Source: Leguminivora glycinivorella (taxonomy: Eukaryota > Arthropoda > Insecta > Lepidoptera > Tortricidae). Taken from it: a stretch of 64,000 bases of DNA. Under the pieces are notes generated by a model. It saw only the letters and a list, made by a program, of their open reading frames with translations, searched no databases and had not been told where the DNA came from. Below, piece by piece: positions 25,301 to 31,605 of the stretch (position 1 is its first letter; each line of letters begins with the position of its first letter). The stretch covers positions 21,854,641-21,918,640 of the forward strand of contig NC_062975.1 of NCBI RefSeq assembly GCF_023078275.1. Reading direction: 5' to 3'. The translations under genes and the position numbers were made by a program.

Positions 25301-27440
25301 TCTACCCGCTAGGAAAATACACCTCATTTGAACGATCTAAAGTCTGAATTGCAACGGACTGGATCCGACACTTATGTATGTTGTTATGAGGTGTTTGACA
25401 CTGCAACCGGGTTTTTATGTCATTGGTGTTGTCTATTGCGTTTCGGACTACATTTGATTCTTTCATGTTTTTAAGACGATACAGGTGCCGTAGCCGAATG
25501 GCATTTCTGGGACGCGAAAAGAAAACGAAACGCCGCGAAAGGTAGTCTGGCTCTGTCGCGCCAATACGTAAGAGCGATAGAGATAGATATCTACGAGCGT
25601 TTCGTTTCGTGAGCGTTTGTGCCAGTCGGCTATGTACCCAGGAGGGGTCAATCATACTAATATTATAAATGGGAAAGTGTGTGTGTCTGTTTGTTTGTCC
25701 TTCCTTCACGGCAAATCGGAGCGACGCATTGTCGTGATTTTTTAAGCGGAAATAGTTGAAGGGATGGAGAGTGACATAGGGTCTCTTTCTAATGAGTTAT
25801 CCATTCAAACGCTCTCGACTATTTCCTCTCTGGTTTTTGAAGAAAGAGCAATGATTTTTTCAATATAGATTTTTTTTTTATTTGTGTAGGACCGTTTTGA
25901 TTTTTTTATATTCTTATTCTTATTTTTAAAGACTCTAGAGCCCATCAAAAATTTCCAAAAAAGTGTTAATAGATTATGGAACATAAAAAAATACCCTTTT
26001 GGATTCAAATTTGTGAATATAGCCAAAAAAAAAACTGAGACCAATGGATTTTTCCATTTTTAAGTTTACTTATTTAAAAATGTTATGTAAATTCCTATCG
26101 TTCGCGGAAAAATCAAATTTAATTTTAAAATGTTTTACTTTAAATCGTAGCGTATCCTAAAGTAATTTCGTCAAGTTCGAAACGAATGGCGATATCGTGT
26201 TTAGCTGAGTTTTTCAAAAGTTTAATGGATAATTTTTTTTATGATAAATCTAGTTAATTACACTAGTATATTTAACTAAAATTCCCAAATTGAAAGGGGG
26301 GCTCCTTTCCATTTTAAGATTTTCGCTCCTGTAGCGTCTTAAAGCATACTATTTCGCTTACCATCAGGCGACCTGTCTGCTCGTTTGCCTTTGTTTATTA
26401 TGCTGAAATCGCAAAAAAAAAAATTTGGCTGTTTCATACATTTCAACTGTCATGATCTCATGATGCCGCTCATTTCTATAAAACACCGACGACCGGTCTG
26501 GCGCAGTCGGTAGTGACCCTGCCTGCCACGCCGCGGTCCCGGGTTCGAATCCCGGTAAGGGCATTTATTTGGTGATGAGCACAGATATTTGTGCAGGTGG
26601 TCATGGATGTTTTCTATGTATATAAGTATTATATATTTATATATCAGTTGTCTGAGTAAAAAGCACCAGTAGCCTTCTTTGAGCTTTTTGTGGGACACAA
26701 TCTGTGTAAGAATGTCCTATAATATTTATATTTACAAAGCAAAAGTCTTACCTACCTTAAGCATTATATAAAAAAAAAACAGCCCAATTTTTTTCGCGAT
26801 TTCAGCTTTGGTCCCATGGTAAAAGTTGCAAGCATTAAGACATTTATGACCTCAAAAGTCACCATGCAAAGATTGAACGGTCCTTTTTATTTCACCCTAG
26901 GAATCCTATCCTATTTTTAGGGGTGTAGGAGTATAATAGTCCGTCTTAGCTAGTTCTACAGGGAAAACGGAACGTGGAATTCAAACGTCATAAATACCCA
27001 GTCCACAGTCTTAAGGCCAGTTGCATCAACCACATTTGACAGACAAATCATCGTCACGCAGCAGAGATCTATGGAACTTCCCATACAGTCAAATTTAACG
27101 AACGCTTTAACGGTGACAGACGGTTTGATGCAACCGGCCCGTACTGGGTAAATGTAAAGGCAAGTAAAAAAGCGGGCATGTATAAACTTGCCCTGGCGAC
27201 CTTCCCCTTCTTCAGGAAGCCGGCCTGGTAATCCTCGTCCTCTGACGGCACTGCGAAGCCCAGGTGCTCGCTGTTCCGGAACTCTTCGGTTGTGTTGTAG
27301 CTGCAAGAGAATAAAAATATAAGTTTCTAGGAAATAACTTATTTCATAAGCTAAGTAGGGGTATAAGGGTAATACTAACTGGGGTCTACGGCCCCTCAAA
27401 TCAAGGGTGAACACGCATCTTCTGGGCGAGCCTTCTCCAT
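10134..27440 (-). CDS. cwo: clockwork orange, bHLH-Orange transcriptional repressor of the circadian clock (spliced)
   Basis: Nine coding exons join in phase to 421 codons including the stop: 27415-27440, 27192-27300, 17935-18118, 14094-14255, 13396-13566, 11754-11941, 11361-11498, 10799-10889, 10134-10327. Seen: bHLH at residues about 50-103 with basic SHRIIEKRRRDRMN and loop KKGRGRVEK; Orange domain about 111-158; Ser-rich linker; YKFKNSIERRF near 262-272; KRRR patch near 294; C-terminal YVPVFALNS, YYVPLSVDY and VNFQP. The order and motifs match insect CWO as I recall the Drosophila protein; Hairy/E(spl) proteins would end in WRPW instead. Family knowledge: CWO is a nuclear repressor that binds CACGTG E-boxes and competes with CLOCK-CYCLE, including on its own gene. 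The start ATG is the first in frame and joins the next exon in the correct phase. Intron 2 is about 9 kb. The Orange exon is followed by two decayed duplicates. Confidence 0.93.
10799..10889 (-). CDS. cwo: cwo coding exon 8
   Basis: Acceptor CCCCGCAG, donor CTCG|gtaaat, phase 0 in and phase 1 out. Residues 327-356: a His-rich stretch (SPHHHYEKP), then APPAQYVPVFALNSL, corresponding to the PIFALH region of fly CWO just ahead of the VPLNVDY block. Confidence 0.92.
11361..11498 (-). CDS. cwo: cwo coding exon 7
   Basis: Acceptor TATTTCCAG, donor CTCAG|gtacc, phase 0 to 0, 46 codons. It carries the basic run GHKRRRATKP (a possible nuclear localisation signal) and a Ser/Thr-rich tail (STTSTSNSGSTED). 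Confidence 0.88.
11754..11941 (-). CDS. cwo: cwo coding exon 6
   Basis: Acceptor TTGCTTGCAG, donor GCGAG|gtaaga, phase 1 to 0, residues 218-280. A Pro/Glu-rich start (VPTPEEPPPEGEP) leads to SYKFKNSIERRF, which parallels the YKNHIKERF motif of fly CWO. Confidence 0.9.
11942..12669. other. cwo intron 5, downstream half
   Basis: AT-rich intronic sequence. No repeat or exon was recognised. Confidence 0.4.
12670..12780 (+). mobile_element. tRNA-derived SINE fragment
   Basis: A B-box-like GGTTCGATTCC (about 12718-12728) follows TAGGTCTAGTT and GTAGCTGAAGACC, which resembles a decayed tRNA head. No cloverleaf can be completed, so this is more likely a SINE remnant than a tRNA gene. Confidence 0.5.
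12781..13395. other. cwo intron 5, upstream half
   Basis: Mixed intronic sequence between the SINE fragment and exon 5. Nothing specific was seen. Confidence 0.4.
13396..13566 (-). CDS. cwo: cwo coding exon 5
   Basis: Acceptor CTCTCCAG, donor GATAGAG|gtatga, phase 1 to 1, residues 161-217. Low-complexity Ser-rich sequence (SSSDTASSSSSSHSH), then PREGVIARRLEPPQPE and a Gln-rich DQPQQYP. GC-rich compared with the flanking introns. Confidence 0.88.
13725..13870 (-). pseudogene. Decayed third copy of the cwo Orange exon
   Basis: It aligns with exon 4 at EALTEAAGFLMEVQ and LQRHVELEM. The Gln codon of FQEAL has become TAG, and the donor is lost (ATGAGTTCC replaces ATGATTACTAAAG). The copy sits about 182 bp beyond the middle copy, matching the 182-bp duplication period. 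A nonfunctional exon duplicate. Confidence 0.82.
13912..14063 (-). pseudogene. Second copy of the cwo Orange exon (open, possibly spliceable)
   Basis: It reads FQEALAEATRFLVEVQG, then LCVQITSHVERL, then ILITKG, without a stop, and keeps the donor ATCACTAAAG|gtaaac. The N-terminal part of the exon (AAERAAGEEF) is missing. The only AG ahead (14064-14065) has a weak pyrimidine tract and would need phase 2, while the bHLH exon ends in phase 1. It is therefore probably a pseudo-exon, though not stopped. Confidence 0.78.
14094..14255 (-). CDS. cwo: cwo coding exon 4 (Orange domain)
   Basis: Acceptor TTCTGTTCTAG, donor ACTAAAG|gtaagc, phase 1 to 1, residues 107-160. It encodes the Orange domain (EEFRAGFQEALAEAARFLVE, then LASHLQRHMEMI), a helical dimerisation and repression module of the Hairy/Hey/CWO class. 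Tandem duplicates lie directly downstream. Confidence 0.93.
14256..14708. other. cwo intron 3, near exon 4
   Basis: AT-rich intronic sequence with no feature recognised. Confidence 0.4.
14858..15617. mobile_element. Nested element with GTTAATC-rich ends
   Basis: Termini ATAGCTGGGCA and TGCCCAGCTAT are inverted. Next to each are many copies of GTTAATCGTTAAC-type sequence in both orientations. About 760 bp, with a non-coding centre. Probably a non-autonomous DNA transposon; no clean target duplication was found. Confidence 0.7.
15952..16003. repeat. Short hairpin repeat
   Basis: AGGTGGATGATACACTGGCT faces its near-perfect complement across a loop of about 12 bp. Confidence 0.7.
16022..16101. 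repeat. Inverted repeat
   Basis: CGATTAGAGTGATATGGAGC and GCTCTATCTCACTCTAATCG pair with few mismatches around about 40 bp. Probably a small MITE. Confidence 0.65.
16861..17059. other. cwo intron 3 sequence
   Basis: AT-rich sequence with nothing specific. Confidence 0.35.
17060..17153 (+). pseudogene. Ty1/copia RNase H fragment
   Basis: The open frame ends CSLSSIEAEYMALLKAT, which matches the conserved SxxEAEYMAL motif of copia-type RNase H. Only about 30 codons resemble the domain, and no integrase or LTR is visible. A tiny relic of an LTR retrotransposon. Confidence 0.5.
17154..17934. other. cwo intron 3, near exon 3
   Basis: AT-rich intronic DNA. No exon, repeat or promoter was recognised. 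Confidence 0.4.
17935..18118 (-). CDS. cwo: cwo coding exon 3 (bHLH domain)
   Basis: Acceptor TCCACAG|CAAGATCC, donor GCCAATG|gtttgt, phase 0 to 1, residues 46-106. It encodes QDPMSHRIIEKRRRDRMN, the first helix (CLADLSRLIP), loop KKGRGRVEK and second helix (TEIIEMAIRHLKFLQ). Glu55 and the following Arg residues are the expected E-box contacts. Met49 could also start an internally initiated isoform. Confidence 0.96.
18201..18372 (+). repeat. Interspersed repeat, TAATATTATAAATGGGAAAG family, copy 1
   Basis: It begins CATACTAATATTTTATATTA and continues through GTCTGTTTGTTTGTCC, CGGAGCGAC and TAGTTGAAGGGATGG. A second copy is at 25653-25794. This is a very common lepidopteran repeat type; the origin is uncertain. 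Confidence 0.75.
18640..19080 (-). promoter_or_regulatory. CpG-rich intronic island, possible internal cwo promoter
   Basis: In AT-rich surroundings this stretch is CpG-dense. On the minus strand it holds an inverted CCAAT (GATTGGC, near 19010), a GC box (GAGCGGGCGGGG, near 19042) and an initiator TCAGT with A+1 at 18692, preceded by CTTATAT. It lies about 0.57 kb before the bHLH exon. A transcript starting here could use Met49. No DPE matches at the required distance. Speculative. Confidence 0.35.
19671..20449 (+). repeat. Three copies of TGAGGTAGGTCAG
   Basis: The exact 13-mer occurs at 19671-19683, 20138-20150 and 20437-20449, with a partial copy (ATTAGGTCAG) near 20596. Surrounding sequence is loosely similar, so this may be a decayed repeat. 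The core TAGGTCA is also a monomeric nuclear-receptor half-site. Confidence 0.6.
20450..21022. other. cwo intron 2 sequence
   Basis: AT-rich intronic DNA with no clear element. Confidence 0.35.
21023..21121. mobile_element. Short hairpin MITE
   Basis: The ends AAGTTATCAAGCCG and CGGCTTGATAACTT, then AAGTTCGTTTGTCCCTTTC and its complement, pair almost perfectly over about 37 bp around a 25-bp loop. Confidence 0.8.
21122..21571. other. cwo intron 2 sequence
   Basis: AT-rich, no feature recognised. The final ATGCAGC (21565-21571) is the putative left target duplication of the adjacent LINE. Confidence 0.4.
21572..22580 (+). mobile_element. 5'-truncated Jockey-like LINE insertion
   Basis: A single open frame (21573-22349, 258 codons) is followed by a 3' UTR ending in AATAAAG and an A-rich tail at about 22555-22580. 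ATGCAGC flanks both sides (21565-21571 and 22581-22587) as a possible 7-bp target duplication. The 5' end is cut off within the reverse transcriptase. The unbroken frame suggests a fairly young insertion. Confidence 0.85.
21573..22349 (+). pseudogene. C-terminal part of LINE reverse transcriptase
   Basis: Residues such as LVLNVDKCSFISYSRK, then EIRDLGIQLDQELLFSSHI, then LVRSQLEYVSTTWNP and IERIQKKFI are the thumb and C-terminal signatures of Jockey-superfamily ORF2. The catalytic FADD box and the endonuclease domain lie upstream of the truncation and are absent. Cannot be an active enzyme. Confidence 0.85.
22728..22931 (+). repeat. Interspersed repeat family A, copy 1
   Basis: It contains GTGGACCGATTTTCATGAAA, TCGGTTCATCCGTTCTGGAG, a CAGA-rich stretch and CCCCGTCGTTTTTGCGTCGG. 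Related copies are at 34735-34885, 34975-35045, 35560-35708 and 43385-43622. This is a frequent lepidopteran repeat, probably the 3' end of a LINE or a Helitron-like tail. Confidence 0.75.
23003..23086. repeat. Inverted repeat
   Basis: TGGTCGCG and CGCGACCA form the ends. The inner arms CCGTCCCTATCGCACTA and TAGTGCGATAGGGACGG pair perfectly. Probably a MITE. Confidence 0.8.
23087..23497. other. cwo intron 2 sequence
   Basis: Homopolymer-rich intronic DNA. Nothing recognised. Confidence 0.35.
23498..23604. mobile_element. GCGCGGATCCAG-ended MITE
   Basis: The termini GCGCGGATCCAG and CTGGATCCGCGC are perfect inverted repeats. The interior has G and C runs around TCATGGGGGTCATGA. About 107 bp. 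Confidence 0.8.
23660..23785. mobile_element. MITE with GGGCCACTTGCAC-type ends
   Basis: CTAAGGCCCACTTGCAC at the left and GTGCAAGTGGCCCTAAG at the right are inverted with minor mismatch. 126 bp, non-coding. Confidence 0.8.
23865..24764. mobile_element. Non-autonomous hAT element with 8-bp target duplication
   Basis: Inverted termini CAGGGATGTAACGGA and TCCGTTACATCCCTG. The exact 8-bp duplication AAATACAC lies at 23857-23864 and 24765-24772, the hallmark of the hAT superfamily. The subterminal regions are runs of TTCCGCTTC/TTCTGCTTC variants at both ends. No transposase frame; mobilised in trans when active. Confidence 0.9.
24794..24860 (+). repeat. Fragment of the 34.1-kb SINE family
   Basis: TTGTCAAAGCGGACC, then CACGAGCCGTGGC, then ATGCCGGG match the 3' region of the SINE at 34154-34473 read on its own strand. 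5'-truncated piece. Confidence 0.6.
24950..25162 (+). repeat. LINE 3'-end-like fragment with AAGAT tail
   Basis: A short frame (RMKNFGAGYDFRELPMSP, then IRYVEMVEKLLNS, stop) precedes about 80 bp and a (AAGAT)n tail at about 25144-25162. It resembles the coding end and microsatellite tail of a decayed non-LTR element. The family is not certain. Confidence 0.45.
25484..25639. mobile_element. MITE of the GCCGAATGGCA family, copy 2
   Basis: Begins GGTGCCGTAGCCGAATGGCA and ends with a mutated GGCTATGTACC. Related to 7472-7623 and 47094-47258. Confidence 0.85.
25653..25794 (+). repeat. TAATATTATAAATGGGAAAG family, copy 2
   Basis: Same order of motifs as 18201-18372, including TAGTTGAAGGGATGG and GTGACATAGGG. 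Confidence 0.75.
25795..26330 (-). repeat. Interspersed repeat family B, copy 1
   Basis: It shares, in opposite orientation, blocks with 44590-45150: AGAGCCCATCAAAAAT, GGACCGTTTTGAT, GTCGAGAGCG-type sequence and a final AAATTCCCAAATTGAAAGG. No coding frame. Family unknown. Confidence 0.65.
26488..26735 (+). mobile_element. tRNA-derived SINE, copy 1
   Basis: The Pol III A box lies in GGTCTGGCGCAGTCGG and the B box is GGTTCGAATCCC (about 26541-26552). The body includes GATGAGCACAGATATTTG and ends AATGTCCTATAATATTTA. A sister copy is at 58467-58738 on the same strand. Confidence 0.85.
26736..27191. other. cwo intron 2, near exon 2
   Basis: AT-rich intronic DNA. A diverged inverted pair (AGGCCAGTTGCATCAACC near 27013 and GGTTTGATGCAACCGGCC near 27122) suggests a small MITE. 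Confidence 0.45.
27192..27300 (-). CDS. cwo: cwo coding exon 2
   Basis: Acceptor TTCTCTTGCAG, phase 2 in, residues 9-45 (YNTTEEFRNSEHLG, then PSEDEDYQAGFLKKGK). The donor is best read as AGG|gcaagt (a GC-AG intron), which adds VAR before QDPMSHR just as fly CWO has TSR there. A GT donor 9 nt earlier (27200-27199) would also keep the frame but has a poor context. Confidence 0.8.
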
Positions 27441-27469
27441 CGTAGGCCACGTCTTTGCCTTTGTCTAGT
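27415..27469 (-). CDS. cwo: cwo coding exon 1 (start codon; 5' part is UTR)
   Basis: Acceptor CTCTTTGCCACAG at 27470 precedes a 29-nt leader. ATG at 27440-27438 begins MEKARPEDA and runs to a donor GATGC|gtgttc in phase 2, which matches exon 2. The exact match of phase and the presence of ATG support it; the donor context is modest. At least one upstream non-coding exon is implied. Confidence 0.68.
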
Positions 27470-27930
27470 CTGTGGCAAAGAGTAAACCCATTTATATATT
27501 TTTAAAACCCTTAGCCCCGTGTGGTGACGGATTTAGAATTTCACCACCCCCTTTCTTCCCATGGGTGTCGTAGAAGTCGACTATGGGGTATGGGTTAAAT
27601 TGTGGCGTAGGCGAGAGGCTGGCAACCTGTCACTGCCAAGAGTGCCAAGTCACAATTTTCGTTTTCTTTCAACCCTTTAATTGCCAAAAGTGGCACTGAA
27701 ACTTTAGTAGTTTCATGTACTTTGCCTACCTCATTATGGGATACAGGCGTGATTGTATGTTAAATAATGAAAGTGGTCTTTAACTGCAAAAACAGGAAAC
27801 CCTGATTCAAATGTCATAATTGTATGATGTTTGCGATGAAGTAGATTCACCATTGCTCGACTCAAAAATACAAATAGAATCCTAATACCATCACTATCAT
27901 ATTCTACACAAACCTAATCTTCTAAATATA
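27470..27930. other. Probable cwo 5' intron, proximal part
   Basis: AT-rich DNA, with no promoter or exon recognised. Confidence 0.35.
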
Positions 27931-28172
27931 TAAAAGAAGAAACTGACTGACCGACTGACTGACTGACATATCAACGCACAGCCGAACCCACTGGTCCTAG
28001 ATATTCCAAATTTGGTACGTAGGTTCCTTATAAGGTACCTATAGAGGAGCACTAAGAAAGGATTTTTCAAAATTCACCCCCCAAGGGGGTGAAATGGGGT
28101 TCCAAACTTCAACGTTTGAATAAGATTACTTTTAGTACGCGGGCGATGCCGCGGGAAAAAGCTAGTAGAAAT
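27931..28172 (+). repeat. Interspersed repeat ending GAAAAAGCTAGTA
   Basis: It starts TAAAAGAAGAAACTGACTGA, passes CCACTGGTCCTAGATATTCC and AAGGGGGTGAAATGGGG, and ends GGCGATGCCGCGGG before AAAAAGCTAGTA. Typical boundaries of an abundant lepidopteran repeat. Confidence 0.7.
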
Positions 28173-28250
28173 ATAAAAATTTTCTTTCCTTCCTTCTTTC
28201 ATTTGTTTACGCCGGGAAATTAGGAATGCTGCGATTAGATTAGGTATTAT

Positions 28251-28572
28251 ACAGAGTGGGGCCTGTAACCAAGGTGAAGAATTGAACTGTAGGCTATTCT
28301 CCTTATACTGATCAACATTTGTTCGACGACTTTTAAAAATAACTTGTATTTTGATTTTTATTACCCTTAAAAGTTTTTTCTAAGAGGTAATGTATTGCGA
28401 ATTCTGTTAAGTCTAAAGTGTGACAGACAACGTCAATGACAACAATAATGGCGTACATTGAAGCTAATATTTATTTTGTATGAAAAATTAAAAATTTAAA
28501 GACTTCATAATTTTTAAAAGTCACTGAACAAATGTTGGTGAGAATAACCTACAGTTCAATTCTTCACCTTGA
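28251..28572. mobile_element. MITE family C, copy 1
   Basis: The inverted ends GAAGAATTGAACTGTAGG and CCTACAGTTCAATTCTTC flank an AT-rich interior. A copy in the opposite orientation is at 55892-56376, where the outer end ACAGAGTGGGGCCTGTAAC is preserved on both sides. Confidence 0.8.
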
Positions 28573-29029
28573 GTGAAATATGACAGGTCGATTCTGTATA
28601 AGATGGTGTCACCATATATTTTAATTTAATGTGTCTTTCATGTCTTACTCTACAGGAATATGACCCAGTATGGCCAGGATGCAAGTAAGTAGTCAGGATT
28701 TTGCCGTTTCAAATTCCCCGTGACTCCACCACAGAAGCATGCACCAAGTCACGTTCCATCTCATGACGACTGATATCTAGTCTCACGTGTTGACAGGAGC
28801 TATTACGATTCTGTTGTTAGTCATGCTTGTCGTCATATCTCTACGTCACGTCATGCTCGTATCAGCGGTTTATGTAAGTAGGTGGGAAAGAAAAGTAGTT
28901 GAGTTGACTGAGTTCACTTTACCAGGGCCGGATTTTCCTATTTTCCTTTTGGTCTAAAAGCACTTAGGACACAGGCCTGGCAACCTGCTGATGGACTGCG
29001 ATGGAAAAGGGGGCCCCGATAAATTTTGG

Positions 29030-30424
29030 AGGCCCCAGGGCCCCATTTAATAATACAAATTGCCTCTTAAATTGTACCGACAATTTACAATTCTAGGTTC
29101 TGTTCAAAAAAATTACAAGTTACAAATTTGTCATAGTGGAAAATTTATAATTGTAGGAGTTTAGTACAATTTTACATATTTAGTTCAATAAACATTTTCA
29201 CTTGACAGGTGATTTTTAAGTACCACAATTTTGTAAGGAAATGTGCTTTATTGAACACATAATTGTAATTACAAGTTTACATAGTATGAAAATTGTAGTA
29301 CAATTCGTGACAGGAGATTAATCTGTGTCAAAACTCGATTTGAAGTGTGCTTTACGATCTGCATAATCAAAAAATATGGTTCTAACAACTAATAGTGACA
29401 GTAATGGGACGATTATGAATATCGACGATTTTTTCGTAAAAGGATACATTTTACTTTGATGTAACGGATTTACGTTCAATGAAAAATTCGGGTGAGCATA
29501 ACTACCGTCGAATATTTACTTTTAAGAATAGGGCAATAGGCCAAATAGGGGTTATCTTCAAAGTGAGACTAATAGAAATGCAGCTCTTTCACACACTGAA
29601 CAGATTTTGTGTGCGTTGCACTGGATGAGCTGTGGCTCTCAATATCATGTGGTAGCAGATGCATATGGAGTATTCTAGCCTTTTTTTATACATATTCAAG
29701 GATTTCAGTTGCTCGGCAATCTCTATCCACTTCTTTATTTTAATCTCGTGCGATTAATTTTTCACTAAACAGACCAAACAAAATATCCTTATTTACGTAA
29801 ATGAGAGATACAATTTTAATTTTTTTGTTGATTTCCATACTTAATATTAAACAGTTAAACGGTAAACCAAATGATAGAGAACTTGTTGAAAATTTACATT
29901 TTATGTAAATTGTAAGTTACCATTACAAATTTGTGAGTACAATGTTGTCATTGTAAACTACAGGCGTTTTTTACATATTTAAATGTTTATTAAACGGCTT
30001 TTACAATGGTTACAATTGTACATTTTCTAATTGTAGGTTTCTTACTTATTTGTAGGTTTTATTAAACAGCACTTGTAGCAAAACTTTACAAATATGTCAC
30101 TTTTTTACAAAATTGTTGAATTGTAATGTTTATTAAATGGGGCCCAAATGATAGAGAACTTGTTGAAAATTTACATTTTATGTAAATTGTAAGTTACCAT
30201 TACAAATTTGTGAGTACAATGTTGTCATTGTAAACTACAGGCGTTTTTTACATATTTAAATGTTTATTAAACGGCTTTTACAATGGTTACAATTGTACAT
30301 TTTCTAATTGTAGGTTTCTTACTTATTTGTAGGTTTTATTAAACAGCACTTGTAGCAAAACTTTACAAATATGTCACTTTTTTACAAAATTGTTGAATTG
30401 TAATGTTTATTAAATGGGGCCCAG
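29030..30424. mobile_element. GGGCCCCATTTAATA-ended element with an internal perfect duplication
   Basis: The left end GGGCCCCATTTAATA and the right end TATTAAATGGGGCCC are inverted. TTTATTAAACGG and TTGTAGGTTT motifs recur inside. A 277-bp segment is repeated in tandem with no difference seen: 29867-30143 and 30144-30420. No reading frame. Confidence 0.7.
29867..30420 (+). repeat. Two tandem 277-bp units, apparently identical
   Basis: By eye the units 29867-30143 and 30144-30420 match base for base, each ending TTAAATGGGGCC. A very recent duplication or an assembly artefact. Confidence 0.9.
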
Positions 30425-31605
30425 GGGCGTATTTACCCTGTGGCCGACCGGGCAATGGCCTGAGGAGGCTAAATCCTTTTGGGACGCAAAGCTGGATTTT
30501 TTTTTTTTTTAAGTACTTTATTATCACTTAAGTAATAAACCGGCAAAGCTCACTCGCCCGGGTTATCAAATCCTTAAAATAATTATGCTATTTATATCTT
30601 TTAAGTTATTAGAAAATCTTAGCTATAGTTTTTCACGTAGTTCTTTTCTTTTTATCTGGACTATACCTGTATTTGTTTTACGCGCCAGGTAGCCACTTAC
30701 CAATTCAAAAACCTACATACGACATCTTTTGAATGTTTCATTGATTCGATGAATAAATGATCCGATTGTCATTCATCGTGTTTGTGAAAATCGGCCAAGA
30801 GTAAGTTCTGAGCAAAAATGTGATTGTTCAGTAGCGTCACGTCGACTCACGACAAGCAAAAATCGAAAAGTTTTTTTTTTTAGGTTTTCCGACAAGAGGG
30901 AAAAACTGCTCTTTCTAAAATTGCTCGATTTATTAATATGCCTACATATGTACTCGCCATAACACGCTGTAGCCAGACTTAGTTAGGTACATACATTTCC
31001 CTTGATTCCTTTACCTAAGTTATACTTCTCTCCTAAATAGTGAATAGTCGAGTTATAAGTACTTTAAAAATCCTGATCGTGACAAAGGACCAAATATCCT
31101 GATATGTTAGGGTAAATCCTCACTCTTTGCAACCCAACACTAGTATAACTTATAACATCTACATTTTACATTTTATTTTAAACCGTGAACATTGAAATAG
31201 TACATTACGATATTTACGATACAAGTGCGGAAAGAGGAAAATAGACTGGCGATAAATAAAAACACGACCGAAGGGAGTGTTTTAAACCGACACGAGTTCC
31301 GAATTTTGTCTTCGACCATGTATTGTAGATTTTTAAATTTCGGCCCTGTGAAAGTTTCGACGGCAAGAATGCACTAGTTTCCAACTTTCCACTTTGCGAA
31401 GTAATACGGAAAAATAACTTTTAACCTTTCTATACGAAACCCTAAATATATGAATATGATGCACGTGACTCGAAGAAAAAATATACCGGTGTACATTTAT
31501 ACTTGTCATAACATAATACATGATACACGTGCACTGTACTGTACGTAGCAGTTCATGTTTGCCTGCGCTTATGTTATGTATTTATTTTGTTGAGATACAT
31601 TTATA
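30425..31605. other. Probable cwo 5' intron sequence
   Basis: AT-rich, with single CACGTG sites at 31462-31467 and 31526-31531. No exon recognised. Confidence 0.4.

Noticed and set aside
26500..26555. tRNA gene suggested by A and B boxes
   Set aside because: The boxes are followed by a long shared body also found at 58467-58738, so this is a SINE, not a tRNA gene.
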